Shown here in pieces: positions 44,100-56,059 of a stretch of 64,000 nucleotides of DNA. The translations under genes were made by a program, and so were the position numbers. The notes under the pieces are model-generated. The model saw only the letters and a program-made list of their open reading frames with translations. It searched no databases and was not told where the DNA came from. The DNA lies in assembly GCA_963281255.1 (NCBI GenBank), contig OY725489.1:5704523-5768522 (forward strand), given 5' to 3'. The DNA is from Aphrocallistes beatrix (lineage: Eukaryota; Porifera; Hexactinellida; Sceptrulophora; Aphrocallistidae). Each line of letters begins with the position of its first letter. Within the stretch, counting starts at the first letter, position 1.

Positions 44100-45119
44100 C
44101 GTTTCTGAGTAGCATGCCACCATTAGAATAGTATGATATACTTGTTTGCTCATTTATACTATAATAAATATCTCTGCATCAATCTAGCCCAGGGTATTTG
44201 AAACTGCGTCACTAATATTAAAAATATCGGTCGACATACCGATAGAAAAGCACCACAAAAACAGTCAATAATAGTATCGAAATTGGAAAAATAGTCAGGG
44301 TCGCATATCATTATGAACCGCTTGAGGGTCCAAAATATTTTCACAATAGAGAGAGAGTCATACATAGTAAGCGAAATAGAAATAATAGAAATTCTATAGA
44401 ACCGGTCAAATTGGGACCTAGAGGATTTGTTCATAATAAGCGACTCTGAATGTACATATTGATATATGTATGCTATTACACCATTCAATTTTGATATAAA
44501 CATTTTACAAGTGCGAATATGAAAATCTACTTTTACTAAATTACAATACAGGCTTATTAGCCGTTGAGATTTCTTTTCTAGCGGAAAATACACGCTACAT
44601 AAAAAGGTGTGAAAATATGATTAAATTTTATGATAATAGTTCTCCAAGATCACGCAGACGTTCAACACCGTCCATACAATAAAGAATCTCCTATAATAGG
44701 AGCTGCACTAGAAATGAGAATTTTCAAAACAATACAAGTACATCACAACAGCAGGAGGCCGCAGGGGGGAGGGTAAGATTGTGATTTTTATGATTTTATT
44801 GTGCAGAATTCAATCTTTTTAGAAAGTAGCATCAGAATGTATTTATGGAAACGACTATCTCCAAGATTGGAATTTGTCCATACTTGCAATTAGAATTTTA
44901 GAATTTGTCCTAACATTGGAATTTGGGATTTCTTCAGTACACATAGCAATAGTTTTATTAATAAATTAAACTTACGTTCTTGCTAGTAGGTGAAGTAGGC
45001 AAGTCACAGGTGTCCAAGACATAAAGTGATCGCTTTCATTTAGTTGTCTGGATCATAGCAAATTGATACAGCAAATTAGCTAATCGTTGAATCCTGGTGA
45101 CAGAGAAAGATTATAACTA
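44100..45119. other. Element 3' region, copy B; possible minus-strand exon near 45.0 kb
   Basis: Shared with 58365-59306. On the minus strand, a stretch ending CAAGAAC|GTAAGT (44974-45030) contains ATGTCTTGGACACC and would read MSWTPVTCLLHLLART. Copy C has CAAGAAT|GTAAGT with a one-codon-scale indel. Function unknown. Confidence 0.3.
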
Positions 45120-45489
45120 CAGAGTGTTTCAGTGATTGTATCACGAAAAGAATTTGAAATTACTAGGTAAATATTTTACTAATCATCTTCCCCTTTTACG
45201 ATGTTGTTTAGCACCTTCTGACATTTGTGTGACAGCAAAATGGACAAGCTTAGATGACAAATATTAAAAGATCAAGATGGTGGAATTCTACCATAAAAAT
45301 CAGTCCTATTCAAGACTACCTCACACTTCTAAGGTTTACCCGCCCAAAATGACTAAATCGGTTTGATTCATTGTTTTTCGTAAATGTCAAAGGATTTCCT
45401 TTCAAAAGCCACCAAAATAACTAAATTATCTCAATCACAAATGAAATGAAAGCAATTTACTTTTGTGATACAATCGCTGAAACACCCTG
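45120..45489. mobile_element. Tc1/mariner-type MITE, 370 bp
   Basis: Ends CAGAGTGTTTCAGTGATTGT and the complement of CAGGGTGTTTCAGCGATTGT. Copy C is the empty site: ATAACTATATACTATC at 59319 against ATAACTA, element, TATATACTATC here, which proves a TA duplication. Confidence 0.95.
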
Positions 45490-45545
45490 TATATACTATC
45501 TACATATCTATTTATGTGTATATACAGAAAATATATAATTTTAAG

Positions 45546-45842
45546 TTACGCACATATGTTAAAAATAGGCATTGAAATGGCGTAAACCAAGTTCAAATGG
45601 GAGAATTTACATTCAGGATCAATTGTCAAGTTTTCTAATTTTAACCTCAACTCGGAAATTTGGAAAAACATGGAACCAGGAGCACATGGTTGTGAAACAA
45701 GACTCCCCAATAAAGCCCATTTCGAATGAATACAGTAGACATTGGATCCTTGTATAAATGTAATGCCGATTCTTGGTAAAACTCGATCAGGTATATACTT
45801 TTTTGCCTCAATTTGCATGTGGATATGCGCGTTTACTTTCAA
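45546..45842 (-). other. Conserved minus-strand ORF of unknown meaning
   Basis: Reads EAKKYIPDRVLPRIGITFIQ and GSNVYCIHSKWALLGSLVSQ. Copy C carries the same ORF at 59436-59750 with only scattered changes. The two copies are so alike overall that an open frame in both is weak evidence for coding. No domain recognised. Confidence 0.25.
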
Positions 45843-45885
45843 TGCGATATTATTACCAGAGGTTTCTGTACAATATATTAATTAG

Positions 45886-46060
45886 AAAAATTAACCAGTT
45901 ACTAATTTGAATGCGTATTATTCGAATCTGGAATCCAATTAGCTATATCCCATACCGTTTAGAAGTAACCGTCTTCATGAATAGACACATTTTAGTATTA
46001 TTTGTAAGGGAAAGAATCAAGTGTTGAAATACTTTTGTCCGCTTAGTGTATATGGCACAA
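45886..46060. mobile_element. MITE fragment (CCGGACAAA family)
   Basis: The right part matches 63520-63615 and ends AAATACTTTTGTCCGCTTAG next to TGTATATG, like 32100-32128. The left half is missing where copy B abuts it. Confidence 0.65.
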
Positions 46061-46192
46061 ATTGGTCCAAATTAGTTCAATATAATTTCCAATAACGAGT
46101 GAAGTACGTTCCATATTGATCATGACATCTACTATACTGGAGTGCAGTAAAAATTAAAATTTATTGCTTAATTTAGAAGATTAAAAACTCAC

Positions 46193-46342
46193 ATTCTTCC
46201 CCTCCTCCTCCCCTCTGCACCCGCCTCTAACGCCCTCGCCTCTAACGCCGCCTCCGCCGCCGCCTCTAACGCCGCCGCCGCCATCTCCGCCGCTGCCTCC
46301 ATCTCCGCCGCTGCCTCCCTCCCCAAATTCAAGAATCTGTTT
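46193..46342 (-). CDS. Candidate 150-nt exon, Ala/Glu- or Gly-rich repeat
   Basis: On the minus strand, acceptor TTTTTTATCTAG| and donor AAGAAT|GTGAGTTTTT, with intron edges shared with the 93-nt exon at 12161. It is made of GCGGCGGAG/GCGTTAGAG words. Two frames are fully open. With one base carried in, as in the paralogue, it reads EAAAEMEAAAEMAAAALEAA and more, a helical Ala/Glu repeat. In phase 0 it is a GGSGGD/GGVRG Gly repeat. The length is a multiple of three, and repeat-unit slippage could explain the change from 93 nt. Confidence 0.4.
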
Positions 46343-46454
46343 CTAGATAAAAAATAAATATTTAATACGGAATAGCAAGCAAATAAATGTGTATCAACCG
46401 AACACTCGTTTCTAATAGTTTTATTAAATACTAACTTTCCAAGGAACCAAAGTG

Positions 46455-46495
46455 TTCGGATAACCGAGGATATGCACTGTCTTGATCCAAGAGAA
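46455..46495. repeat. Fragment of a pogo-like MITE end
   Basis: GTGTTCGGATAACCGAGGAT then ATGCACTGT resembles the right end of the MITE at 21656-21988. Confidence 0.4.
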
Positions 46496-46579
46496 GTATA
46501 CTAATTAAAATTAGTGATGAGGCTAACAAAATATTTGAAATATTTTATATTTGTTCTAGCCTTATATTATATATTTACA

Positions 46580-47200
46580 TGTTTTTTCATTGGTAAGTGA
46601 GATCCACAGCGATCTCTGAACCTAATTCTGCATCCCCTACCATCTAACTACAACACATTTTACCTGCATCCTGACTGCCTTCTGAATGGCAGTAGCAGTA
46701 AGCTCGTAACTCTAGCTACCTCCTTCATTGCAACTTCAGATCGTCTCTCCGAACTAGAGAAGCTGCACCGCCACAACGCACAGCTCAACTTTCTCCGAAC
46801 GACTCAGTTCCCGTCTCTCCTGCCTTCGTCAACTTCGTCATATTCACAGATGATTCAGAATGGGTTCGGCTGATCAGAGCTGAGTACCAGAGTGTCACTC
46901 CCTGTCCCCCAACCCCGACCCCCTCTCCTCCGAGACTTGCTCCAGGCGGTGGACTGGTTTCTCCATTTATTATTAGGCAAAAAGCTTCTATCAAAAGTAA
47001 TTAATCACTTGACCATTGGGAGGGCGTGAGAAGCTCCATGGGGAGGCGAATAATTTAGGTGGGAGAAATCCCCCTGTGGAGTTGAAGGTGTGGGGTTATA
47101 GACACCGGTGGCTGTGAATACCCCAAGTGGCTGGTTGTGTATCTGGCCGGAGAGTTTCGCAGACAGAGGGGGACGTGCTGCAGTCACATTTTCTCAGTTC
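46580..47200. other. GC-rich island, unassigned
   Basis: Markedly GC-richer than its surroundings. The plus strand is open for 100 codons from 46702 to the stop at 47002, with no ATG at its head. It includes FVNFVIFTDDSEWVRLIRAE and a Pro-rich run. The minus strand has 69- and 60-codon ORFs at 46994-46785 and 47187-47005. I recognise no family. It could be a foreign or retroelement fragment or an exon. Confidence 0.3.
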
Positions 47201-47640
47201 TACTGTAATTCCAAATGAAAGGAACATAAATTTCAAATACGGTATCAATGTTCGTTACTAGACCAGGCTAGGAGTACAGTTTACCTCTAAACAGTACAGG
47301 GAGCTCCGATTCATCAAAAATGCAGATATCAGATGTATAAATAAATGATCTACATATATCATTGCCTTCTCAAAGCCAAATAATCTACAATCAATTTGTT
47401 AGAAATAATATTGATCTCTCACCATGTGAAGCATTTTGGACCATGGATAAGAACAATTGGCTTTGGAAAGTATTATATTTTATCATCATTCGTCATTGGA
47501 CCATGGATAAATGACTTAGATTATATTTCCCGCTTCTGTATCTGAATGATCTTTTCATTAATTATCAGTATAAATAATATAATGAAGATTTAACTCCAAA
47601 CCCCTTGTAAATCCTTAATAGCTCATTTACATTGTTCTTA
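47201..47640. other. No gene recognised
   Basis: AT-rich. Two near-identical words, TTGGACCATGGATAA, occur at 47438 and 47496. Confidence 0.4.
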
Positions 47641-48786
47641 ACGTTTATTTCAACCAGGAAGTATTATTTGTTTTTTCATCCGTTTTCTCGAATATCTTAT
47701 GATGCCAATAATGAATTTTAAAAATAAATTTCTCCAAGAGATGGTTAAAGGGTGGTGTTTCCTTCCAGAACTAACTTTAAAAGTTTTCATTATTTCCCCC
47801 TGAATCTTTTTGTGGAAACTATTCTCGATGAGATATCTGCAAAGATACACTTTTCGGAAGCATAAGAAGCAAGAAATTTTTTTTTTTCTCAAATCACCTA
47901 ATTTATAGAGGATATTCAAGGAAACTTCAATGGCTTATGTGTCTTTTACTTAATTGAGTTTTTGCACGAAATAAGTTGAATAAAGAAAATAATAGGAAAA
48001 GAATTTTCAATTTTAACCCGAATAATTTTTTCTTTCAAATTTCGGTGCTACAATATTTAGAGGCAGATTTTCGTAAGGAAAAATATTTTAACTTTTTTCT
48101 AAAGTAGAATATCGAAAATCTGTCTCTATCATTTTGTTCTACGTGACGAGATCTTTCTAAAACAGTCGAGCTTTTTACTCTACGACTATTGTAACTAGAG
48201 ATTCCTCCGTTGTAAAATTGATTTTTTTTGAGTGCTAAAAACAGGCTACAAAGCAATTTTCTTCGGAAAGGCTTGATTTCCATTAGTATTTACTGTATTC
48301 TGATAATAAATAACATCCAAAATTCCTAAATCAACAATTTATTGCAGTACTTAAGATATAGCGTTAGAACTTTCCAAAAACATGTAATATGATGATGTAT
48401 ATATCTAACGAAGCCGATTTTCTATTTTAGAATTTGTTTCGCGAATAAGTGTGAAAAATGTTGAAAATTTCCAAAAAAACCCGAAAATCGGCGTTCAGCA
48501 TTCATAATGACAGATTATACAAAATATAGTCAGAAGAGAGCTTAAATGCTTAGATCATTGTCTTTCTAATATTCCATTTAAGGTTGGCCTTTCCTATAAC
48601 ATTTTGTTTTTTATCTAAAAATTGCAGAAAGACCTTTTTAATCATTTTTAGATCCCTAAAGGGGTTCTTAACATTTATTTCGATTTTTAGAATTTCAATG
48701 CTAATATTTCGCCACTTAGAGCCACTTCTACCACCTGGTGTCGCCCAAAAAAGGACACATTTTTGATACGGAAAGTATCATATCCA
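47641..48786. repeat. Composite repeat, second copy
   Basis: Matches 26407-27100, then 30040-30167 and 31493-31570. It provides the pre-insertion sequences for element copy A (at 47776) and for the 30-kb Tc1 (at 48720). Confidence 0.8.
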
Positions 48787-49070
48787 TAAATTCTTTGAAG
48801 CATGTTAGATCATCATTTTAGTGTTAAATTCGTGCTCAGCACTAAATTTCCAGCAATTTGATATATATATTGGACATATTTGGAGAAATTCTTTGGCTGC
48901 GGGTTCCTAGAAACGGCCAGGAATGTGAAAAAATTCCTGGCCGTTGCTATGCACGGACATCCAAAAAATTCTCCAAATATGGTCAATATATATATCAAAA
49001 TGTTGGAAATTTAGTGTTGAGCACGAATTTAGTATTAAAACGATGATCTGACATGGTTCAAAGAAGTTAC
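48787..49070. repeat. Long hairpin repeat, copy 3, complete
   Basis: Arms of about 130 bp running from TTCTTTGAAGCATGTTAGAT to ATCTGACATGGTTCAAAGAA around a CAGGAATGTGAAAAAATTCC centre. The best preserved of the three copies. Confidence 0.88.
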
Positions 49071-49187
49071 TGATCTTGGATTCCTGCGAACACTATCGAA
49101 TCTGGTTATTTTTGGGTGGCCAGTCAGCAGTGACCAGTTTTTCCCACTTTTGATGGATAAAATTTTGATATACCATACTTTGAAGTT

Positions 49188-49420
49188 AAGGTTGGCCTTT
49201 CCTATGGGCATTTTGTTTTTTATCATAAATTTGCAAAAGTCCTTTTTAACCATTTTAGGATAACTAAATGGGTTCTAAACAATAATTTTGATTTTTAGAA
49301 TTTCAATGCTAATATTTCGTCACTTAGAGCCACTTGTACCACCTGGTGTCGCCTAAAAAAGGACACATTTTGTCTCATATCCATAACTTCTTTGAACCAT
49401 GGCATCCGGGGCATTTGCCC
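49188..49420. repeat. Composite repeat, third partial copy
   Basis: AAGGTTGGCCTTTCCTATGG through TCACTTAGAGCCACTTGTAC to CCATAACTTCTTTGAACCAT, matching 30040-30167 plus 31493-31580 with no Tc1 in between. Confidence 0.8.
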
Positions 49421-49679
49421 CGAGTTTGATTCTGCGGCCCCGGATTTCATTCATATATATTCGTATATGTGTGGTCCTAACAAAGTATGTATATGAGTCC
49501 ACACCTTGGATCAAAGTATATTTCGCTGTTAGCATACTTTCACTTGTAAGGAGATTGATGTCATGTGACTATCGATCTCGTAAAAGACGAACTCTTTGAA
49601 TAAGACTTGTAGCCATATTCACTAGAAGTTAAGTTCAAACTTTGTACACTCGAACCTCTCTTAGCCGGACCTATATATG

Positions 49680-50875
49680 TATCTTATATATTAAAATGCT
49701 AGGATTTGTTTGTTTGTTTGTTTGTTCGAATTGATTGAAGAATTGGCAAGTCGTAGAGATACGAAAATTGGCATGTAGGTTTCAAATGATGAATCTACGA
49801 TTAAGTTCTAAGATCTAAGCGAAATTTTCACACCTCTGCAAAAAAAATGGAAACAATTTTTCACACCTTTTCTATGCAATACTATGTACGGCTTCACTCT
49901 CACAATAGAAATCATTATACGACAATATTGTAGGCTGTAATTGTAATTAATACTTCAAAGCAATAAGTTTTATGAATGTCTCAATTATATATTTAGTGTA
50001 TAGCAGTTAAAAAGGTTATTTGTACATTTTCACACCTTTATATACATATTTTCACACGATTTGACGAATTTTGAAAATTATGCTAGAAACTAGCTTCCAA
50101 CAGTTGACATGGGGTTTTTAGGGATGTAGATTTTGAATATCATATTTTCAGATCGATATGATAAATTTTTGTTTACTTTTGTTTACATTAGATAAATAAA
50201 AGTAAACAAATCTCAAAAATATGCTAGAAACTAGCTTTCAACGGTTGATATGGGGTTTTCAGGGGTGTAGATTTCGAATATCATATTTTCAGATCTATAT
50301 GATAAATTATTGTTTACTTTTGTTTAAATTAGATACATAAAGTAAACAAATCTCAAAAATATGCTAGAAACTTGCATTCAACAGTTGACATGTGGTTTTC
50401 AGGGGTGTAGATTTCGAATATCGAATTTTCGAGTAAGTTTGATAATTAATTTGTTTACTTTTGTTTACAATAGATACATAAAGTAAACAAATCTCAAAAA
50501 TATGCTAGAAACTTGCTTTCAACGGTTGACATGGGGTTTTCAGGGTATACATTTCGAATATCACATTTTCCAGTAAATTTGATGATCATTTTGTTTACAA
50601 TAGATACATAAGGTAAACAAATTAAAAATGGGATAGAGACTAGCTTCCAACGGTTGACATGGGGTTTTTAGTGCTGTAGATATCGAATATTATATTTTCG
50701 GATTCATATGAGAAATTTTTCGTTGATCAATGTTTTAAATATTTTTATAATGGAAAAAAATCCTAAAATATGTTAGATTGAGTAACTCCAGGCGCCCGCA
50801 GGGTGACTCTGCGGACACGCAGTGTCTGCAAGCCGCGCAGCGCAAGCAAGCGAAGCGTGCTTGTATATATATATG
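49680..50875 (+). mobile_element. Helitron-like repeat, full length, with 140-bp tandem array
   Basis: Starts TATCTTATATATTAAAATGC and TTTGTTTGTTTG, and ends in a GC-rich palindromic tip (GACACGCAGTGTC, GCGCAGCGCAAGCAAGCGAA). Between about 50080 and 50760 lie nearly five units of about 140 bp, each with TGCTAGAAACTAGCTTTCAA, a GGTTGACATGGGGTTTTCAG run and ATTTCGAATATC. No inverted repeats, no protein. The same array unit occurs singly at 9940, 12900 and 62100. The Helitron assignment is an inference. Confidence 0.55.
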
Positions 50876-51375
50876 TATATTGGACTACTCGATGTCGGAA
50901 TTTAACGCTAGTATAAGTTGCTATAGTATTAAGTAGTATAGGTAACTTTGTAGGCTTTCATTGTAAAGTAGTCTTATAATGCATGCCACACTAAGTGTAT
51001 GAGAGAGTAATTTTAAATATACGTATCAGGCTTCATGAATATACAATTTCCTGCCGAATTTTTTAAATTCCAAAATTTAGCTCCCATAGACTGTAATACA
51101 ACGAATATCTTTTTTGAGCACAATTATCCAATGATTCAAGCGTTATCGTTTCATTCTAATTCAATATTATAATTCTAGACAAACTAGCATTCAATATAGG
51201 CTCTAATGATGCTTATTCTCAAAATATAAGCAAGCATGTCCTTGGGTTGCCATTTGTCCCTCCTTTGAGGGAAATTTCGTACAAACCGCTCTATAAAATG
51301 AAAACTAAATGGAATCTTAATAATCGCCTTGGTAAGATTCAAGTTTAACCGGTATTATAAATTAAAGAATCGTAC
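50876..51375. other. No gene recognised
   Basis: AT-rich stretch between the Helitron-like repeat and the left TTAA of copy C. Confidence 0.4.
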
Positions 51376-52265
51376 TTAACGCTTCCGTATACATCCATTG
51401 TATTACGTATGAATGGAAAAGTGGTTTGTGCTCAATTATTATCATAAACTGTGATATATGTCAACTCGGGTATATCAAAATAGTTAAAATGAGCGTCTAA
51501 CATCAGTGACACCACTATTTGAACTCGATGTATTTTTAAAAATTCAAAATATCCGTTGCTATAGGTAATAATACTTCAACTTTCCTCGAATTCAACTATT
51601 TGGTATCTTAAGAAACTTCTTTTGACATTGGATATCTCTTAATTGATATATATATATCCTTAATTTCGACCGAGCGTTTTTCGTTAAAAAGTTCAAATTT
51701 TTACATTGCCACCTGATTTACTGAATTTATTCAAAATTTAGTATATTTTTTGACTTTTTTTGACGTATTCATCTAAAACTTTGAGGAGGGTAATTAATTT
51801 GAAAATCTGTACGGTAATATTTAAAGCATTAGGCTTAGAGCTTATATTATGGTAACATAAAGCTTATAGAATGAACAAATTCTGAGAACGAAATTATAAA
51901 AGTTTGTGAGGATTGTCATTTTAACTATAAGTGAAGACCGCATACAACACTAAGTCATTTATCCATGGTTCAAAACAATATTAAATTTATATCCACAATC
52001 TAAATTCATTATGATCAATTTTAGAATTGATTGAAATATATATATATATTGCGGTTCAATAATCAATCCAATATGTTATTATATCTGAAAATTTCAAACT
52101 TTTCAACTAATTATTCTGCACGAAAAAGTCAGAATTGTGAAAAATAAACATGTCAGCATTTACCACAAATTTTTCGGACTCTTACATTCTGATCCATGGT
52201 ACAATTAAAATCAGTAAAAAGTGAATACAAACTTCTAATGCGAATATTGTTATCCATAGTTTAAG

Positions 52266-52360
52266 GTATGGTTCCATTCAGTTCAGACACCAAAGACGAA
52301 AATGTTGAAAGACCACGAGATTGAGACGTCATTGCCACGTCTATATAATTAGAAATTTCA
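52266..52360 (+). repeat. Dispersed repeat with GACGTCAT core, inside copy C
   Basis: Near-identical to 41385-41480; same family as 13650-13800. Confidence 0.6.
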
Positions 52361-52937
52361 GTTTTGCACACTCAGCCAATTTAGGTCATTGAAGGCTGAG
52401 AATAAAACAATAGTAGGTGTAAATCAACATGCCCAGAATCATATACTACCATCCATAAATCTGTGCGCAAGTTAGGCCTGCCTCCCCAGATGAGCGAAGA
52501 CCCCATGAGTTGCGATTTGCAAGTTAGGACTGATAAATAATAGGGTAGATATTGTTATTTATATTCATTGCTTGAGCCTAGAATTGCATCGACATGTGTG
52601 GTCTAGCCCTTCCTTCCAGGTGATGAGATAATATAGGAAATATCATCAGGAATTCTCAGAAAGGTGAGGTGTATATAAGAACGCAATAGATAGTTTATGA
52701 ATATTATTGAGAAGCATTCCAATATTGTAAAACTATCGTTTATATCTAAAAATTGGACATTTGAAAAAAGTATGAATAAATGTAATACAATTTGAGTGCA
52801 GCACCAGTAGGGAGATGATCTTATAAAATGGAGGAAGTATCTCGTCCGTATGTATGAAAAATTGGAACTTAATAGTAGAAATGTAACTAATCCCCAGTAA
52901 ATTCCTGATCGGTTCCACTAAGTTTGGTTACTGAGGT

Positions 52938-53163
52938 CAGGGCTGTATCAACCCATTTTGAGTTGGCAAAATCATATCAATGAGTTGATTATAGCCGTCA
53001 TATGAAAATGAATTGTTGAAACCTGTTCATTTAGTACAAATTCATCATTCCGAAAATGAGTGGGCTGTAGACAACTCATTTTTTGAAAGAGTTGAATGAG
53101 TTGTGGGCAAGGAATTTCCAAGAAAAATGACTTGTTTTTGCCAACTGGGTTGATACAGCCCTG
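52938..53163. mobile_element. hAT-type MITE in copy C
   Basis: Orthologous to 42227-42460, with ends CAGGGCTGTATCAACCCA and its complement. Confidence 0.85.
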
Positions 53164-53731
53164 ACTGAGATAATCTGGAATGGAGTATTCCGTAAATTAG
53201 GCAATTACAAGTAGAATTCCTGAAAGTTTCCGCCAAGTTCCATAAATTAGGGACTCAGATTTCAAATAAAATTTACAATTTGGTGATTTTTCCAGTGATG
53301 TAGATTATAACAGTAAGACAGACATGTTTAGAGTGATTATCAACCTTATAATTAATTAACAAGTGTGAGCCCTGGGGCCCAAATGGTGCGTCTGGCAAAC
53401 ACAAAGTGTCCGCAAGGAAGCGAAGCGTGCTTATGTTTCTGTAAGTTAAAATGCAAGCCATCAAGTTCTAAACCTTCAAACCGGTTGCTACGTTTTAGGC
53501 ATTATACGCATTGAAATTAATAACAAACGCTAGTTTAGTCTAAAAATAGATATACTACTACATCTATAGAACATGTCTAAATTTATCAACACTCATACAC
53601 AGACACACAACATACAATTACAACTGCAAATGGATAAGCTATTAAAAAGAGATAAATACGATAAATTTGCTCAAATTACGCATCCAGAAGAAGTAAAATA
53701 ATAAAAGTCATCCTACAAAATAAATCTGAAA

Positions 53732-54259
53732 ATGTCTAATAAAATGTTGGGGAAAATGAGTACATATCAACGTGCATGTAACATCTTCTCTAGTGAAGAT
53801 ATCCAGTACGTGCCAGGAAAGTTGCGAATTGGGGAGTGCAATCAGAACATAATAATTGAGAAGAGAGCCGGCCAAAAGAATATTCACTTGTGCAGAGACG
53901 TCATCGAACACATCTAGAGTGGAGGCGAGAGTAAACAGCTCCAGCTTACATTCCGAACAGAACGAAATACATTGACTACCCATATCCGTCGTAGACGCCA
54001 TCATTCTGATTATTGGATGGACATCTTCGCGTCCTACACTGATGAACAATTCATGCAAGAATTTGGATGTGACCAGTTTCATGCATACAAAGAGCATGTT
54101 AAACAATATGGTAAAGCTTTCCGGTGGAATCCACCGAAGCTAACATTCGAGCAAAGGGAAGAAAAATTCAAGCAACAGTATTTGCCAGCAGATATAATGC
54201 TCGACTATCCACAATTAGAGATACTCACTTACTTAGGAGTAGATTATGTATGTATGTAA
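53732..54259 (+). pseudogene. ORF1 of the TTAA element, copy C, one nonsense codon
   Basis: 175 codons from MSNKMLGKMSTYQRACNIFS to LGVDYVCM. A TAG at 53915-53917 replaces the Trp codon (TGG) of copies A and B in VIEHIW-GGE; the frame is otherwise intact and continues in register. This gives the natural C-terminus (KFKQQYLPADIMLDYPQLEI). About 400 bp further on, copies A and C share an AG-bounded TTGATTGCAG run with a length difference just before it (54510-54660). That could be an intron or an insertion. Function unknown; conserved across three copies. Confidence 0.75.
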
Positions 54260-55338
54260 CAATCATGTGATTCATTGCTATTACTTTACAACTATTAGTA
54301 CATAGTATAACTATTATTATAATAAAGTACTTGCTGATAAATTAGTAATAATATCACTAGACGTACATAATGCCATTTGTCTGCTTCATATATTATTATA
54401 TTGGATCTATGATCCTATGTAATATTGTAGCACAGTTCTAAAATGAGTGCTGGAGTCCGGCCTGGCGCAAGTGGCATGCACAGACCTGAGTATAAAAGAC
54501 ATCACTAATTTCCCTGGATTTTCCATGGAATTCGCATTTTAAATCTAGAACATTTTTGAGAGGAGCTTGTAAGTATACTCGAGTGGTTGGTTATACGGGA
54601 GGGTTGATTTGAAATTAGTTGATGTATCACACAGTAATACTCAACATATTATCTAGAATAAGAAACAAAATATTCTATTGATTGCAGATAGAAGATAATT
54701 GATGAAATACTACATGCGATAAAAACCATTTTTTGGTAAAACTTTCAAAGTCAATTTACGAGATTTAATAAATGGGGGAGGGGGGCTAGAAAAAAAACAT
54801 TAATTAATAAGCGGGTGTCAGTTTATTCGGACACCTAGAGTAGATCCATCAGATATTTGCAGCCACAAATGCGACAAATGACTTTGAATACAAGTCGTCT
54901 TATTCGGCAAACTTAGCCCTCTAGCAACATCATAGCAGCATAGGAATGTAACAACATTCCATTCTTAAAACTTGTTTGAACCCTATCGAGTGATCCTTCT
55001 TGCGACTCCGCTCGGTCTAAATTTGACAATGATTTGTGAATATTTCGTCCAAATTGCAAGATTGCAATAATTTGTTTTGAACCACAGGCACAGGGTCGAG
55101 ATACTTTCTCAGAATAAATGTAGTATATTTCAAATTCATCCCTTTTGGTCTACATAATCACCACAAAAAGCATGCTAAACATGTCCAACCGTGCTCATTT
55201 CCCTAAACAATTATCAAAAGTCACTAGACCACAAATGGCTACAAATTTAGGCGTTTACAAATATAATCAACAAAAATAGATAGATAAATATCCTTGATGG
55301 TGTTTGGACTCTAAGAGTACTTTCAACATATTTTATGC

Positions 55339-55539
55339 CAGCGGTTCCCAAACTGGGGTGCATGAACTCCCTAGCGGTGCACGGGACAAGGATTAGAACT
55401 GAATATTGAGCATTTTTAACTGAATTATTTTTGAAGTTATATGCACATTACTCCTAGATCCTGGCATAGGTCCTGGGGTGCACAAAATAATTTTTAGGTG
55501 TCAGGAGGTGCACGAGGTAAAAGGGGTTGGGAACCACTG
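55339..55539. mobile_element. hAT MITE, 201 bp
   Basis: Ends CAGCGGTTCCCAAACTGGGG and the complement of CAGTGGTTCCCAACCCC, with a perfect 8-bp duplication TTTTATGC at 55331-55338 and 55540-55547. It splits the ORF1-transposase interval of copy C. Confidence 0.95.
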
Positions 55540-56059
55540 TTTTATGCGAACAAAAATGTTCTTTACCGACCACATAAGGGTGCGCGTTATTGGGAGGTTC
55601 CCCATTCAAGGCTCCATTTTCCATCCCAGACAACAATATGTCACAATAGCAATGCACACATAACAGTAGATATGTAAGCACGTTACAACCAAGTGCAATT
55701 GGAATTTAGCTTAGTAAGAATTGAGAAATGCAAACACCATCCATAATTGGCAAAATTCTAAAAATGCCAACATGTGCATGTGTACTGTACATGGCTAACT
55801 ATGTATATTTAGAATTGTGTCACCACAATAGAAAGAAACTACGTGCATAGTTCTATTATTAGCATATGAGGTGGAACAATTATGGGCACTACAACTGTAG
55901 TTAATTTTAACGTTGTTACACCAAATCAATATAAGTATGGAAATAATTAATGTCATAACTAATTCAAAAAATGTCTTCTTCAGAACAAGAAACTATTTCT
56001 ACATTTTTCGCAGCGCAGATCTCCCGAAGGTTTGCAATCCGGCTGATTTTGAATCTAGC

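Larger units (their letters stand above)
38357..45885 (+). mobile_element. TTAA-target Kolobok-like element, copy B
   Basis: The left end CGCTTCCGTATACATCCATT lies directly after TTAA (38353-38356). Collinear with copy C to TCTGTACAATATAT at 45885. It contains later insertions (38556-40667, 45120-45489) and a new palindrome (40775-40866). A deletion fuses ORF1 to the transposase C-terminus. The right terminus is lost: at 45885 it abuts a MITE fragment, as copy C does in shorter form. Confidence 0.75.
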
